Shown: positions 51,108 through 60,693 of the stretch, piece after piece
How the letters are laid out: the number at the start of each line of letters is the position of its first letter
How positions within the stretch are numbered: the stretch's first letter is position 1
Source of the DNA: Spartobacteria bacterium LR76
Lineage (GTDB): Bacteria > Verrucomicrobiota > Verrucomicrobiia > Chthoniobacterales > Terrimicrobiaceae
Length of the DNA stretch: 64,000 nucleotides
NCBI GenBank assembly: GCA_003054655.1
Contig: QAYZ01000014.1
Span: forward strand, 62,001 to 126,000
Reading direction: 5' to 3'
The notes under the pieces: generated by a model
Database searches by the model: none
What the model saw: only the letters and a program-made list of their open reading frames with translations
Told to the model about the DNA's origin: nothing
Position numbers and translations under genes: made by a program

Positions 51108-51745
51108 GGAGCGGGGGACCACCCCCGGCTCTCGAGGGCGGACACGATGGCGTCGACCACCTCGTCGATCGACAGATGGGTGCTGTCGACGACGGTGGAA
51201 CCTTCGGGAATGGTGAGGGGAGCCGTTGCGCGGGACGAATCCTGCTTGTCACGGGCTGCCACCTCATCCGCCTGGCCCTGGGCCGAGCGGCGCTGCTGGC
51301 GCACCTCGGGCGAGGCGTCGATGTAAAACTTGTACGGCGTCGCAGGGAAGACCGCCGAGCCGATGTCCCGCCCTTCCACGATGCTGTCGGCTTGCTCCGC
51401 CAGGGCATGCAGGTGGGTGTTGACCACCTCGCGCACCGCCGGCACCCGGGCCACGGAGGAAACGCTGCGATTCACCGCATCGTCGGTGATATTGGCGCGC
51501 TGGCCGTCGACCTCGAAGAACGATTCCCCATTCTCAAACCCGCTGCGGAAGTTTCCCGCCTTCACCGCCTCTGTCACGGCTTCGGCGTTTTGCACATCGA
51601 CGCCCCTGGTCAGCATGTACCAGGTCGCCGTGCGGTAAAACGAGCCGGAGTTCACGTAGGAAAATCTGATGGTCCTGGCGAGCTTGCGGGCTACGCTGCT
51701 CTTTCCCGATGCGGCCGGGCCGTCGATGGCGATGATCGTGTGCAT
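51104..51745 (-). CDS. cmk: Cytidylate kinase
   Basis: 213 residues. The P-loop IAIDGPAASGKSSVARKLA opens the protein, followed by YVNSGSFYRT, the substrate region with EGRDIGSAVFP, and the lid RRSAQGQADEVAARDKQDS. It phosphorylates CMP and dCMP. It lies between aroA (14 bases upstream) and plsC (4-base overlap), a common bacterial order. Confidence 0.96.
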   Translation of the reverse strand: MHTIIAIDGPAASGKSSVARKLARTIRFSYVNSGSFYRTATWYMLTRGVDVQNAEAVTEAVKAGNFRSGFENGESFFEVDGQRANITDDAVNRSVSSVARVPAVREVVNTHLHALAEQADSIVEGRDIGSAVFPATPYKFYIDASPEVRQQRRSAQGQADEVAARDKQDSSRATAPLTIPEGSTVVDSTHLSIDEVVDAIVSALESRGWSPAP

Positions 51746-51759
51746 GAAAAATTTCGGCC

Positions 51760-53139
51760 CTAGCGGCCCAGAGAGGAAATGACTGGAGTCGTGCGCGACA
51801 GCAAGCCGGAACCTTTCTGGATTTGCTTCAGCGTCTCGTCAAAGCCGGGATACGACGTGGCCACGCACTCGATGTCCTCGATCACCGTCTCGCCCGTGGC
51901 GAAGAGCCCGGCAATGGCAAAGGCCATGGCGATGCGATGGTCGCCGTAGCTCGGCAGCTTTGCGCCTTTCAGTTTCGATCCGCCCTTGATCGTCATGCCG
52001 TCCGGGGCTTCCGTGACCTCGACCCCCATGGCGCGGAGGTTGGTGGCGATGGCGGCGATACGGTCGGTTTCCTTCACGCGCAGTTCCTTCGCATCGCGGA
52101 TCACCGTCTCGCCCTTGGCCAGCGCGGCGGCCACGGCCAGGATCGGGATTTCGTCGATCACGTTGGGGATTTCCGCACCCTCGATCACCGTCCCGTGGAG
52201 CGAGCAGCCCTTGATGTCGATCACGCCGGAGGGTTCGCCCTGCTCGACGACCTCGACCACTTCGCGAATGCGTGCTCCCATCCGCACGAGCACGTCCAGC
52301 AGCCCGGTGCGGCTCGGGTTGAGGCCGACATTCTTGACCAGCAGGCGCGATCCCGGCTGCGCGGCGGCTGCCACCAGCCAGAAGGCCGCGCTCGAGATAT
52401 CTCCCGGCACCTCAAAGTCCCGCGACTCGATCGTTTGCAGCCCCACCAGGGAAACCTTGTATTCCTTGGGCTCGCGATTTCGCTCGGGGCGCACTTCGTC
52501 GCGGCGTAGCTGTACCTGGAAATACTCGAGCATTCGCTCGGTGTGATCGCGGCTCAGGGCCGGCTCGATCACCGTCGTCACTCCCTTGGCAAACATGCCC
52601 GCCAGCAGGATGGCGCTCTTGACCTGGGCGCTGGCCACCGGGGAGTTGTAGGTGATCGGCGTGAGCGGGCCTCCTTCGATCCGCAGCGGCGGCGTGTCTC
52701 CCGGCCCCTCCGCGCTGATCTTTGCCCCCATGCGGGACAATGGCTCGATCACACGCCGCATCGGGCGCTTCGTCAGCGACGGGTCTCCAGTCAGGCGGCA
52801 GGTGAACGGCTGCGCGGCGAGGATGCCTGAGATCAGTCGCATCGTCGTGCCGGAGTTGCCGCAGTAAATGTCTCCCTCGGGCTGCTTGAAGACGCCCTTG
52901 GACCCATGCACCACCATTGTCCGGGGTTCCGGATGATCGATGGTCACGCCGAGCTGGCGAAACGCCTCGGCCGTGGCCAGGCAGTCCTCTCCCTCCAGGA
53001 AATTCGTGATCTTGCAGACGCCATTGGAGAGCGCGGCCAGCATGATCGAGCGATGCGAAATGCTCTTGTCGCCGGGCACGGTGATCTCGGTTTCGATGGT
53101 GGGGGCGCGTTTGACGCGGAAGGTCTCTTTCTTACTCAT
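51760..53139 (-). CDS. aroA: 3-phosphoshikimate 1-carboxyvinyltransferase (EPSP synthase)
   Basis: 459 residues, slightly longer than average. It makes EPSP from shikimate-3-phosphate and PEP. VPGDKSISHRSIMLAAL, GNSGTTMRLISG, RPMRRVIEPLSRMGA and the late ELRVKETDRIAAIATNLRAMG plus YGDHRIAMAFAIAG are all present. The ATG overlaps the tyrA stop (ATGA), so aromatic synthesis genes are coupled. No shortage of key residues is seen. Confidence 0.97.
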   Translation of the reverse strand: MSKKETFRVKRAPTIETEITVPGDKSISHRSIMLAALSNGVCKITNFLEGEDCLATAEAFRQLGVTIDHPEPRTMVVHGSKGVFKQPEGDIYCGNSGTTMRLISGILAAQPFTCRLTGDPSLTKRPMRRVIEPLSRMGAKISAEGPGDTPPLRIEGGPLTPITYNSPVASAQVKSAILLAGMFAKGVTTVIEPALSRDHTERMLEYFQVQLRRDEVRPERNREPKEYKVSLVGLQTIESRDFEVPGDISSAAFWLVAAAAQPGSRLLVKNVGLNPSRTGLLDVLVRMGARIREVVEVVEQGEPSGVIDIKGCSLHGTVIEGAEIPNVIDEIPILAVAAALAKGETVIRDAKELRVKETDRIAAIATNLRAMGVEVTEAPDGMTIKGGSKLKGAKLPSYGDHRIAMAFAIAGLFATGETVIEDIECVATSYPGFDETLKQIQKGSGLLSRTTPVISSLGR

Positions 53140-53966
53140 GGCAGGTTGTCGCGCACTTCCTTGGCGCGGGAAAGGTAGGCCTCGAGAGCGGCGGCATTGT
53201 CGGAATTAAGGAGCGACTTCAACTCTTCGAGCGTATGGGTGAAGTCCTCCAATCCCGCGATGAGCGCGGCCTTGTTCTCAAGCAAAATCTCACTCCACAT
53301 CGCCGGCGGCCCCGCCGCGATGCGGGTCGTGTCCCTGTAGCCGCCCCCGGCGATCTTTTGCGCCTCGGGCAGCCGGCGGTTGATCGCGTTGACCAGTGCA
53401 GCGGCGGCTGCGTGGGGCAGGTGGGAGATGCGGGCCACCGCCTCGTCGTGCTCGGCGGGACTCATTACCACGATGCGGCTGCCCACGTCCCGCCACATCG
53501 ACTCGACCTCGGCGATGGCGCGATGGGCCGACGTTGCCGTCGGGGTCACCACGGCGGTGGCTCCTTCAAAAAGATCCGCTCGCGCGGCGGAGAGTCCGCT
53601 GCGCTCGGAGCCTGCCATGGGATGGGAACCCACGAACCGGCTGCCAAAAATCGGTTCCAACGTGCGGACCACATTCCCCTTCACGCTGCCAGCATCAGTG
53701 GCTACGCCATCAGCCGCCATCACCGGGGCGACCACCTTGGCAATCGCCTCCATCGCGCCGATCGGCGTGCAGAAGACACAGATGTCCGCCCCCTCGGCTG
53801 CGGCTGCCGCATCGGTAAAGACGTGTTCAAAGCTCTGGGCTGCCGCCGCGGCGGATTTCTCAGAGCGTGTCCAGAGACGAATGGTATCCCCCGGCCGTTT
53901 CGACCGGAGCGCCAGAGCGAGCGAACCGCCTATGAGACCGGGGCCAAAAATGGCGACCGTGCTCAG
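53136..53966 (-). CDS. tyrA: Prephenate dehydrogenase, inferred CTG start
   Basis: About 276 residues if translation begins at CTG 53966. From there the frame encodes [17 protein letters not shown], a Rossmann NAD-binding loop, then VFCTPIGAM and the diagnostic [12 protein letters not shown], plus [20 protein letters not shown]. It oxidises prephenate to hydroxyphenylpyruvate for tyrosine. The frame has an in-frame TAA just upstream and no ATG, GTG or TTG before the Rossmann fold. The first ATG (53753) would delete that fold. CTGA overlaps the stop of the upstream lipoprotein gene exactly as ATGA, GTGA and TTGA do elsewhere in the window, so CTG is the likely start; a rarer codon cannot be ruled out. 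Confidence 0.82.
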   Translation of the reverse strand: MSTVAIFGPGLIGGSLALALRSKRPGDTIRLWTRSEKSAAAAAQSFEHVFTDAAAAAEGADICVFCTPIGAMEAIAKVVAPVMAADGVATDAGSVKGNVVRTLEPIFGSRFVGSHPMAGSERSGLSAARADLFEGATAVVTPTATSAHRAIAEVESMWRDVGSRIVVMSPAEHDEAVARISHLPHAAAAALVNAINRRLPEAQKIAGGGYRDTTRIAAGPPAMWSEILLENKAALIAGLEDFTHTLEELKSLLNSDNAAALEAYLSRAKEVRDNLP

Positions 53967-54370
53967 GGGACGAGGAAGATTTTACCCGAGTACGGGCACT
54001 TCACTTCCACTCCCGGCGGGATTCCGCGTACGTCGACATAGCCTGCCGCCGGAGCGTACGGGCTGGTGACGAAGCCGGGCTTGCCGGGCACCGGGGTGCC
54101 GTAGGCCACTTCACGGGACGGCGTCACAGTGTTTACTGTCGTCTCGGGCGTCGGGGTTGGGGTCGGCGTCGGCGGCATCACCGCGAGCGGGTCCGGGGTC
54201 GGACTCACCTCGGCGGGCGGCGTCGGCTGGGCAAACTGAGTTCCCGCCGAGTCAGATCCGAACCGGTTTTGGTTCGTAGTACGGGACGGCCGGGAGTTCG
54301 TACCGCTTTCGCAAGCAGCGAGAGCTGTCAAAATCGTGAGGCCGCCTACAATCCAGAGCGAGAATTTCAT
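53963..54370 (-). CDS. Proline-rich lipoprotein of unknown function
   Basis: 135 residues from the ATG at 54370. [19 protein letters not shown] is a lipoprotein signal with lipobox ALAAC, so Cys at about 19-20 should be lipidated. The middle is Pro/Thr-rich ([11 protein letters not shown]) and probably extended. The C-terminus has [19 protein letters not shown], reminiscent of small domains that ride on other proteins. Its TGA overlaps the inferred CTG of tyrA, which makes it the first gene of the tyrA-aroA-cmk-plsC operon. No link to aromatic synthesis is evident. Confidence 0.72.
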   Translation of the reverse strand: MKFSLWIVGGLTILTALAACESGTNSRPSRTTNQNRFGSDSAGTQFAQPTPPAEVSPTPDPLAVMPPTPTPTPTPETTVNTVTPSREVAYGTPVPGKPGFVTSPYAPAAGYVDVRGIPPGVEVKCPYSGKIFLVP

Positions 54371-54429
54371 AGATGCAGGGTAAACAAGGCATGAAGGAAG
54401 CGCGGATGGCAACTCATTTCTTTTTCTGG

Positions 54430-56130
54430 CTAGTGGAGATTCTTGAGCAATGGCCCTGCTCCGAAGGCGCCGAGCAACCCCGCCTGGCTGAGGGAAACCG
54501 GGCCGCGTGACTGGAGCAGGTATCCATCGTCGTAGCGCGATTGCGCGTAGACGATGGGATTGAGGTGCCTGGCCACCGCTTCCGTCGACGGGAGCTTGTT
54601 GACGTCGATCGCCGACGTACTGCCGGGATTGATCGCCGCGCTGAATACCGCGATCTGCCGGGCCAGAGGGTAAAACCGGGTAAAGGCCGCACGGATGTCG
54701 AGATACCCGAAGACCTCGTTGGCCGACTGGAATTCACTCCGCGCGTAGGCAAACGCGGCTGACTTGATCAGCGGCTTGCCCGCTTTCTGTGCCGCCACGG
54801 CGCGCTCGACGTCGGTGGGATTGAGCCCCACGACGAGGAAGCCGTCGATGAGCGCAAAGGTCGGGCTGCTCATCACGCCGTTGAGGTTGGTGAAGTTGTA
54901 GGCCTTGAAGCCCCCGATCTCGGAGACGGTGTATTGGGGAAAGATCGTCGTCAGTTCCTGGATGCTTGCTTCCGCCTTGGCCTTGTCGCGGATCTGCGCG
55001 GCCACGAACCCATCGGGCTTCATCTGGCCTTCCGTCCAGTTCATCACGATGGCGCACTCGGGACCGTAGGCCTCCGGCAGCAGCGCCGGGAGCTGGGAAC
55101 TCTGGATCGACGGGAGGTTGAGCAACGGCTTGAGGTTGTTCAGTGTCGCAAGCTGCTGGAAGTTGAGCAGGAAGTCCACGTACCCCGCCGTGGTTTCCTC
55201 GGTGAGCTGGATGCCTGCATGGGCGAGCTTGCCGAGCTTGGGCGGGTTCTCGTGCAGGATGAAGATGCTGTCGCTCAGGTCGAGGCCATCCAGCTTGATC
55301 GAGGCGCCGATCGCCTGCACCTTGCGGATCTGCTCGACCTGCTCCGGGTTCACCGTCGCTCCTGCCGTGGCTCCCACCGCCAGCAGGGTGTCGATAAACC
55401 GCTCGGGCTGGCTGAAGAAAAGGAAGTCCGGGTCGGGCAGGAGCCGCTTCGTCGCCGTCTGGTACCTGGTGTTTTCCGCCAGGGAACCTCCCTTGGTCCG
55501 GCCCGCCGCCCGGTCGAGCGCCTGCTTGATCCCGTCGGGATTGTTCGCCAGGAAGCCCCAGTGTCCATGGCTCGCGCTGTACAGCGTGAGGCGGCCGTAG
55601 TTCGTCGAGATGATCTCGTCGCCCTGGTAGGACTCGGTTTTCTGCTCGATGGCTTTCTGGCTGCGCTCGATCTCCTTGCGGATGCGGGCGATGGCATGGT
55701 CGCAATCTCCCTTGCCGCCCCAGAACTGAAAGCCCACCAGCAGCGAGCTCTCGGAGGAGGAGACGGAGAGTACCGCCGCAAAGATATGTCCGGGCTTCAG
55801 GCGCAGCAGCACCTCGGCCGGGCTGTTGCCGTCGCTTTTCTTGGGGCTTTTCCCGCCCTTGTCACTCTTGGACTCGGTTGTGCCGAGCAATCCGCTGAGC
55901 GGCTTTTCCAGGAAGGCCTTCACCTCCGGCTCCCCGGTCACCTTTGAGATGGCGGTCTGCGGCCAGCGAAACGCCGTGCGCGGGAGATCGGGCAATTCCA
56001 CCAGCGCGATCGCATCTCCGGGCACGAGCCGGGCGGCTTCCATGAATCCCATGCTCCGCCAAAACCAGATGACGACTGCGCCGATCAGCACCGCGATTAC
56101 CGCCAGTGCAATGAATGCCTTCTTGATCAT
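54430..56130 (-). CDS. Membrane-anchored protein of unknown function
   Basis: 566 residues. One N-terminal transmembrane helix (about 5-27, [19 protein letters not shown]) anchors a large soluble domain outside the cytoplasm. Features are [19 protein letters not shown], a long [20 protein letters not shown] region, [24 protein letters not shown] and a C-terminal [17 protein letters not shown]-like end. The layout recalls DUF3352-type proteins that judge repeated internal segments, but I cannot prove the family. It is separated from the tyrA operon by 59 bases on the same strand. Confidence 0.7.
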   Translation of the reverse strand: MIKKAFIALAVIAVLIGAVVIWFWRSMGFMEAARLVPGDAIALVELPDLPRTAFRWPQTAISKVTGEPEVKAFLEKPLSGLLGTTESKSDKGGKSPKKSDGNSPAEVLLRLKPGHIFAAVLSVSSSESSLLVGFQFWGGKGDCDHAIARIRKEIERSQKAIEQKTESYQGDEIISTNYGRLTLYSASHGHWGFLANNPDGIKQALDRAAGRTKGGSLAENTRYQTATKRLLPDPDFLFFSQPERFIDTLLAVGATAGATVNPEQVEQIRKVQAIGASIKLDGLDLSDSIFILHENPPKLGKLAHAGIQLTEETTAGYVDFLLNFQQLATLNNLKPLLNLPSIQSSQLPALLPEAYGPECAIVMNWTEGQMKPDGFVAAQIRDKAKAEASIQELTTIFPQYTVSEIGGFKAYNFTNLNGVMSSPTFALIDGFLVVGLNPTDVERAVAAQKAGKPLIKSAAFAYARSEFQSANEVFGYLDIRAAFTRFYPLARQIAVFSAAINPGSTSAIDVNKLPSTEAVARHLNPIVYAQSRYDDGYLLQSRGPVSLSQAGLLGAFGAGPLLKNLH

Positions 56131-56287
56131 CCGGGTTAGTTACGCCAAGAGTCCGGCCGCCGCAAGGCATCGCTCTCCCGGCGGGAAAGCCTCTTCCGCT
56201 TTACGATTCCATAGTTCTACCAAATGAGCGCGATGCTATTTGCTCGCCCTCCTCGCGGACAATGTCTACCCGTTTTCTTTCCAGAAA

Positions 56288-57631
56288 ATGAGCAAAGCAC
56301 TTACCTTTCCCAAGAAGTTCGTCTGGGGCGTTGCCGCCGCCGCCCCGCAGATCGAAGGCGCCGCATTTGAAGATGGCAAGGGAGAGTCGGTCTGGGATCG
56401 CTTTGCCCGCGTCCCCGGCGCGGTGGACAATGGCGAGAATCTCGACGTCGCCTGCGACCACTACCACCTCTACAAGCAGGACTTTAAGCTCATGCGCAAG
56501 CTGGGCATCAAAAACTACCGCCTCTCCATCGCATGGCCGCGCATCTATCCCGATGGCGACGGTGCGCTGAACCAGAAGGGCGTTGATTTCTACAACCGCC
56601 TCATCGACGCCATGCTCGACCAGGAGATCACGCCCTGGGTCACGATGTTTCACTGGGATCTCCCGCAGGCTCTCGAGGATCGCGGCGGCTGGCGCTCGCG
56701 CGTCACGGTCGATGCCTTCCGCGGCTACTCACAGACCATCGTGAAAGCCTTCGGAGATCGCGTGAAGAACTGGATCACGCTCAATGAGATCATCTGCTTC
56801 ACCGCCATGGGCTACGGCCAGGGCGACAAGGCTCCGGGAGCGAAGGAATCCCAGCAGGTCATCAACCAGACCTACCACCACGCCCTCCTCTGCCATGGCC
56901 TCGGCATGCAGGCTGTGCGCGAATTCGGCGGACGCCGCGCCCGCGCTGGCATCACGGACAACTCGCCGACCTTTATTCCAGTCACCGAGACCGAGGCGGA
57001 TATCGAGGCCACCAAGAAGTGCTACGCGGATCACAATGCCCGCATCCTCGCTCCGATCTACCAGGGTGCCTACCCCGCCTCCTACCTGCGCAGCCAGGGC
57101 AAGGATCGTCCCATCGTGGAAAAGGGCGACCTGGAGCTGATCAGCGTCCCGACCGACTTCCTCGGCCTGAATCTCTACAGCGGCACCTTCGTTCGCGCGA
57201 AGCGCTCCGGGTACGAGACTCTGCCCTTCAGCGAGAATTTCCCGACCGCGAGCTGCACCTGGCTCAAGATCACCCCGCAGGTTCTCTACTGGGGCACCCG
57301 CCTGCCGCACGAGGTCTACGGCGTGAAGGACATCTACATCACCGAGAACGGCTGCGGCTACTACGACGACAAGGTGGAAAACGGCGAAGTCTTCGACCTT
57401 CACCGCCGCGATCTCGTCCGCAACAATCTCGTGGAGCTTCATCGCGCCATTGAGGACGGAGCGCCCGTGCGCGGTTACTTCCTCTGGTCGTTCATGGACA
57501 ACTTTGAGTGGCAGGATGGCTACAAGACCCGCTTCGGCATCACCCACGTCGACTACAAGACCCAGAAGCGCACGCCCAAGCTCAGCGCCCACTGGTACTC
57601 CAAGGTCATCACGGAAAACCGGATCGTCTAG
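56288..57631 (+). CDS. GH1 beta-glucosidase
   Basis: 447 residues from the ATG at 56288, as in GH1 enzymes. The acid/base Glu167 is in NWITLNEI (the TFNEP box, changed to TLNEI) and the nucleophile Glu353 in YITENGCGYY. FVWGVAAAAPQIEG opens the barrel, FHWDLPQAL and SFMDNFEW supply the substrate site. It should hydrolyse beta-glucosides or related disaccharides in the cytoplasm; no signal peptide. A frame opening to 56240 is not part of the family. The 157 bases upstream hold a presumptive promoter. Confidence 0.94.
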   Translation: MSKALTFPKKFVWGVAAAAPQIEGAAFEDGKGESVWDRFARVPGAVDNGENLDVACDHYHLYKQDFKLMRKLGIKNYRLSIAWPRIYPDGDGALNQKGVDFYNRLIDAMLDQEITPWVTMFHWDLPQALEDRGGWRSRVTVDAFRGYSQTIVKAFGDRVKNWITLNEIICFTAMGYGQGDKAPGAKESQQVINQTYHHALLCHGLGMQAVREFGGRRARAGITDNSPTFIPVTETEADIEATKKCYADHNARILAPIYQGAYPASYLRSQGKDRPIVEKGDLELISVPTDFLGLNLYSGTFVRAKRSGYETLPFSENFPTASCTWLKITPQVLYWGTRLPHEVYGVKDIYITENGCGYYDDKVENGEVFDLHRRDLVRNNLVELHRAIEDGAPVRGYFLWSFMDNFEWQDGYKTRFGITHVDYKTQKRTPKLSAHWYSKVITENRIV

Positions 57632-57658
57632 TCGGCGTCATTCCCGCCTTGGCCGCGA

Positions 57659-57688
57659 GGCATGGGTTTTGTCATAAAAGCCCATGCC
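57659..57688 (+). promoter_or_regulatory. Inverted repeat spanning the start of the HELGH protein
   Basis: GGCATGGG (57659-57666) and CCCATGCC (57681-57688) are perfect 8-bp arms around a 14-base loop containing TTTT and AAAA. The right arm contains the ATG at 57684, so a folded mRNA would hide the start codon. It may also end the GH1 transcript. Confidence 0.45.
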
Positions 57689-58373
57689 CCGGATCGTTCG
57701 CCGCACCGGTACCAAGGTGATCAACGGCGTCGTCTCGCCCAAGAATCGCGAGGACGCCTCCGATCCGCGTCCCTATGAGATCATCCGCGAGCCTGCGGGC
57801 CGTGGTTTCCGGCATGTTGTCTCGGCCCGCCAGCTCGAGCAATTTATCCGCCTGATCCCCGAGGCGGATATGCTTCTGCAGGGCGTGGAAAAGATCGTCC
57901 TCTCCGGCGGCTCTGAGAATGTTTTCGGATGGCATCGGGATCTCTGGCGGCGGAAAGTCGCCACCATCGAGCTTTGTGCCTGGACCAAGGACATCTGGAC
58001 GCCGATGTCTGTCCGGTATTTCCGGCAGCATCAGCCGTACATGGACGCTCTCGGGGTCACGTACTCCTTGGAAGAAACTCCCATTCTCTGCCGGTTCACC
58101 ATGGCGCAGGCTCGCGCGTTCAGTCTTCTCCATGTCTTCATGCACGAGCTGGGGCATCATCAGGATTGGAAGCACCGACGTGGCGGTCGCATGAAGGGAC
58201 TGGAAGCTTATGCAGACGATTTTGCGCTCCGCTACTTTGACCTGCTGCTTCCGCTCTATCGGAAAAAATTCGGAGATCCGGCTGCCAACGCCGCGCCACC
58301 TCCGCCAACTCTCAAGCCCGCTCAGCCTCTCGGCAAGGACTGGGACCGGGTGAATTTCAAGCGCATGATCTAG
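57684..58373 (+). CDS. Putative zinc metalloprotein with HELGH motif, unknown family
   Basis: 229 residues without signal peptide. HVFMHELGHHQDW (near 150-163) is an HExxH zinc motif followed by a conserved-looking HQDWKHRRGG, with AEADMLLQGVEKIVLSGG and YADDFALRYFDLL further on. HELGH is typical of gluzincin-type peptidases, but the third zinc ligand is not clear and the rest is unfamiliar. A Pro-rich region precedes the last 20 residues. It converges on dnaB with a 228-base gap. Confidence 0.65.
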   Translation: MPRIVRRTGTKVINGVVSPKNREDASDPRPYEIIREPAGRGFRHVVSARQLEQFIRLIPEADMLLQGVEKIVLSGGSENVFGWHRDLWRRKVATIELCAWTKDIWTPMSVRYFRQHQPYMDALGVTYSLEETPILCRFTMAQARAFSLLHVFMHELGHHQDWKHRRGGRMKGLEAYADDFALRYFDLLLPLYRKKFGDPAANAAPPPPTLKPAQPLGKDWDRVNFKRMI

Positions 58374-58601
58374 ATCCGGTCTTCAAAGATTGGGTGCGCC
58401 TCTCGTCGTTCTTTCTACAAGAAAACGCCGGGTCGCAAACCCGCAAAGCCCTTCTTCGCGTCCTTTGCGACCTTCTGTAAAAACCTGTCTTTTTCAGGGT
58501 TTTCACGGCGCGCCTTCGAAATTCACATCGCTCGGTGATCAGTGCATTCCGCCCAACCCTTTGCTTCCTTCGCTTCCTTCTGTAAAAATTCCGAAGGCCG
58601 C
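58374..58601. repeat. Convergent gap with two copies of a TTCTGTAAAAA-tailed repeat
   Basis: No gene is seen in these 228 bases. CTTCTTCGCG-TCCTTTGCGACC-TTCTGTAAAAA (58451-58483) and a shorter relative TTTGCTTCCTTCGCTTCC-TTCTGTAAAAA (58560-58588) share the phrase CTTTGC/TTCGC followed by CCTTCTGTAAAAA. They resemble the dispersed short repeats of other large bacterial genomes. The T-rich blocks could also serve as end signals for either gene. Confidence 0.4.
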
Positions 58602-60089
58602 TTACTTGCCCTCTTCCGGGCCTTGGGCGCGATCCTCGAATCGCGTGATCTGGCGGATGAAGGTGAGGGGGACTCCGCCGACCGGGCCGTTACGCTGCTT
58701 GGCGATGATGAACTCGGCGTGGCCCTCCATTTCTTTGCGCTCCTCGTCGTCGTCGGCGTAGTAATCCTCACGCCAGAGCAGGCCGACGAGGTCGGCATCC
58801 TGTTCGATGGAGCCGGATTCACGCAGATCGCTCAAGCGTGGCCGTCCCTTGCTTTCGCCCGTGCGGGATTCCGGATTACGGTTGAGCTGGGCCAGCACGA
58901 TGATCGGAATCTTGAGCTCCTTGGCCAGCGCCTTGATGCCGGAGGAGATTTCCGCCACCTCGATCTGGCGGTTCTCCTGGCCGCGCTTCGATGGAGACTT
59001 GAGGAGCTGGAGGTAGTCGATGACGATCAGCTCGATATTGTGCCGATCCTTCAACCGACGGGAACGCGCACGCAGCTCCAGAATGCTCAGGCCCGGCGTG
59101 TCGTCGATGAACATCTTGCACTCCGCCAGCTTGGTTGTGGCCTGAATCAGGTTCTGCATGTCGTGCTTCCCGATGAAGCCGTTGCGGATCTTGTTCAGGT
59201 CGACGCGCGCCAGGGAGCAGAGCAGACGCTGCATGAGCTGCTGGGTGCTCATTTCCAGGCTGTACACGGCCACGGCCTTTCCGGCCTCCGTCGCCACGTG
59301 TTCGGCGATGTTCATGGCAAAGGCCGTCTTGCCCATCGACGGACGGGCGGCGACGACGATCATTTCGCCCGGATGCAGGCCGTTCGTCATCTGGTCGAGT
59401 CCGCTGAAGCCCGACGGCAACCCGGTGAGCGCCCCGCGGTTCTGGAACATCTTCTCGATGCCATCGAGGGCCTCCATCGCCAGTTCCTTCATCTCGGGAA
59501 CCTTGGCTTTGAAACGGTCGTCACCGATGGCCAGGATGCGGGCCTCGGCTTCGTCCAGGAGGATCTCCACCGTGCCCTGCTCCTCATAGGCGCGGGTGGT
59601 GTATTCCGTGCAGGTGCCGATGATCTCCCGGAGGAGAAATTTCTCGCGCAGAATCTCGAGATAATACGCCGCATTGGCGGGCGTCGGAACGAAGGTGAAT
59701 AACTCCGAGATCGCCGCCGCTCCGCCGACCTCGTCGAGCATGTGACGGTCAGCCAGGAGCTGGGTGAGGGAAATGAGGTCGACCGGCTTGTTGGCCTCCC
59801 GCATCTCCACCAGCACGGTAAAAATGCGCGCGTGGGCGGGGTGATGGAAGTATTTCTCCCCCACCTGCTGCTGAATCACCTCGTCGATGACTCGCGCGGG
59901 GGCGAGCATCATCGAACCCAGCAGGCCCTTTTCCGCATCAACGCTTTGCGGCAGGGCCCTGTGAATATCTGGTAAGTAACCTGCCTCTTTTTGCGAAAAA
60001 GACCGTCCTTTTTGACGGCCTTTTCCTGAGGCGGCCCCGTTGCTGGTGACGGGGTTCTCGGCGGACATTGCCGGAGAACCTTGGGCCAT
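58602..60089 (-). CDS. dnaB: Replicative DNA helicase
   Basis: 495 residues. The N-terminal DnaB domain (about 40-145, PQSVDAEKGLLGSMML) is followed by the RecA-like helicase core: Walker A ARPSMGKTAFAMN, Walker B region IVIDYLQLL, and DLRESGSIEQDADLVGLLWR plus GNRNPESR-like LAQLNRNPESR near the end. It unwinds DNA at the replication fork. It follows rplI by 15 bases, the usual rplI-dnaB order, and no intein interrupts it. The first 40 residues are variable. Confidence 0.97.
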   Translation of the reverse strand: MAQGSPAMSAENPVTSNGAASGKGRQKGRSFSQKEAGYLPDIHRALPQSVDAEKGLLGSMMLAPARVIDEVIQQQVGEKYFHHPAHARIFTVLVEMREANKPVDLISLTQLLADRHMLDEVGGAAAISELFTFVPTPANAAYYLEILREKFLLREIIGTCTEYTTRAYEEQGTVEILLDEAEARILAIGDDRFKAKVPEMKELAMEALDGIEKMFQNRGALTGLPSGFSGLDQMTNGLHPGEMIVVAARPSMGKTAFAMNIAEHVATEAGKAVAVYSLEMSTQQLMQRLLCSLARVDLNKIRNGFIGKHDMQNLIQATTKLAECKMFIDDTPGLSILELRARSRRLKDRHNIELIVIDYLQLLKSPSKRGQENRQIEVAEISSGIKALAKELKIPIIVLAQLNRNPESRTGESKGRPRLSDLRESGSIEQDADLVGLLWREDYYADDDEERKEMEGHAEFIIAKQRNGPVGGVPLTFIRQITRFEDRAQGPEEGK

Positions 60090-60104
60090 CGTCCTGATGA
60101 GTGA

Positions 60105-60629
60105 TTAGCTCTTCGCGGTGCGCTTGCGAGCCTTGGCACCCTCTTCAGCGCCTTCGGCGTCTTCCGTCTCGACCTTCGGCGTGACGATGCTGATGCGCAG
60201 CTTGCCAGTCACGTCGGGGTGGAGCTTCACAGGCACCTCGTGGTCGCCGCTCTCCTTGATCGAACGATCGAGGTCGACAGCGTGCTTCGGCAGGTCGATG
60301 CCGAGCTCCTTGACCAGGCGGTCATGGATGTCCTTGGAGGTGACGGAACCGAAAGCCTTGCCGGTCTCGCCGGTTTCGAGGGTGAAAGAAAGATTCAGCT
60401 TGCCGATCTTGCTGGCGAGTTCTTCGGCGGCGGTGACTTCGCGAGCTTCACGCTCGGCGCGGATCGCGCGGAGGTGGTTGATCTTGCGAAGCGCGGTCGG
60501 CGTCACTTCGAGAGCTTTGCCCTGAGGAATAAGGAAATTACGAGCATACCCGCGGCGGACCTTCACGATATCGGCTTCCGCACCGAGATTGGGGATGTTT
60601 GCTGTGAGAATGATTTCTGCGTTTGCCAT
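60105..60629 (-). CDS. rplI: 50S ribosomal protein L9
   Basis: 174 residues from the ATG at 60629 (MANAEIILTANIPNLG). The N-terminal rRNA-binding part has VKVRRGYARNFLIPQGKA, then the long connecting helix and the C-terminal domain with GKAFGSVTSKDIHDRL. The tail is extended by about 25 acidic then basic residues (AEGAEEGAKARKRTAKS). It precedes dnaB by 15 bases. A frame opening to 60752 is not part of L9. Confidence 0.97.
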   Translation of the reverse strand: MANAEIILTANIPNLGAEADIVKVRRGYARNFLIPQGKALEVTPTALRKINHLRAIRAEREAREVTAAEELASKIGKLNLSFTLETGETGKAFGSVTSKDIHDRLVKELGIDLPKHAVDLDRSIKESGDHEVPVKLHPDVTGKLRISIVTPKVETEDAEGAEEGAKARKRTAKS

Positions 60630-60693
60630 AGGTGCCCGAGAGTTAAAGCGGGAGGGGGAGCCTACCGCCTCCAGCAGGGGAGTCAACCCGAAA

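Noticed and set aside
53136-53753. A 205-residue prephenate dehydrogenase from the first ATG
   Set aside because: It would lack the NAD-binding Rossmann loop that is encoded in the same frame upstream.
56200-56240. A tRNA-like phrase (GTTCTACCAAATGAGC) before the beta-glucosidase gene
   Set aside because: It resembles the D-arm of a tRNA on the minus strand, but no anticodon or T arm can be paired around it.
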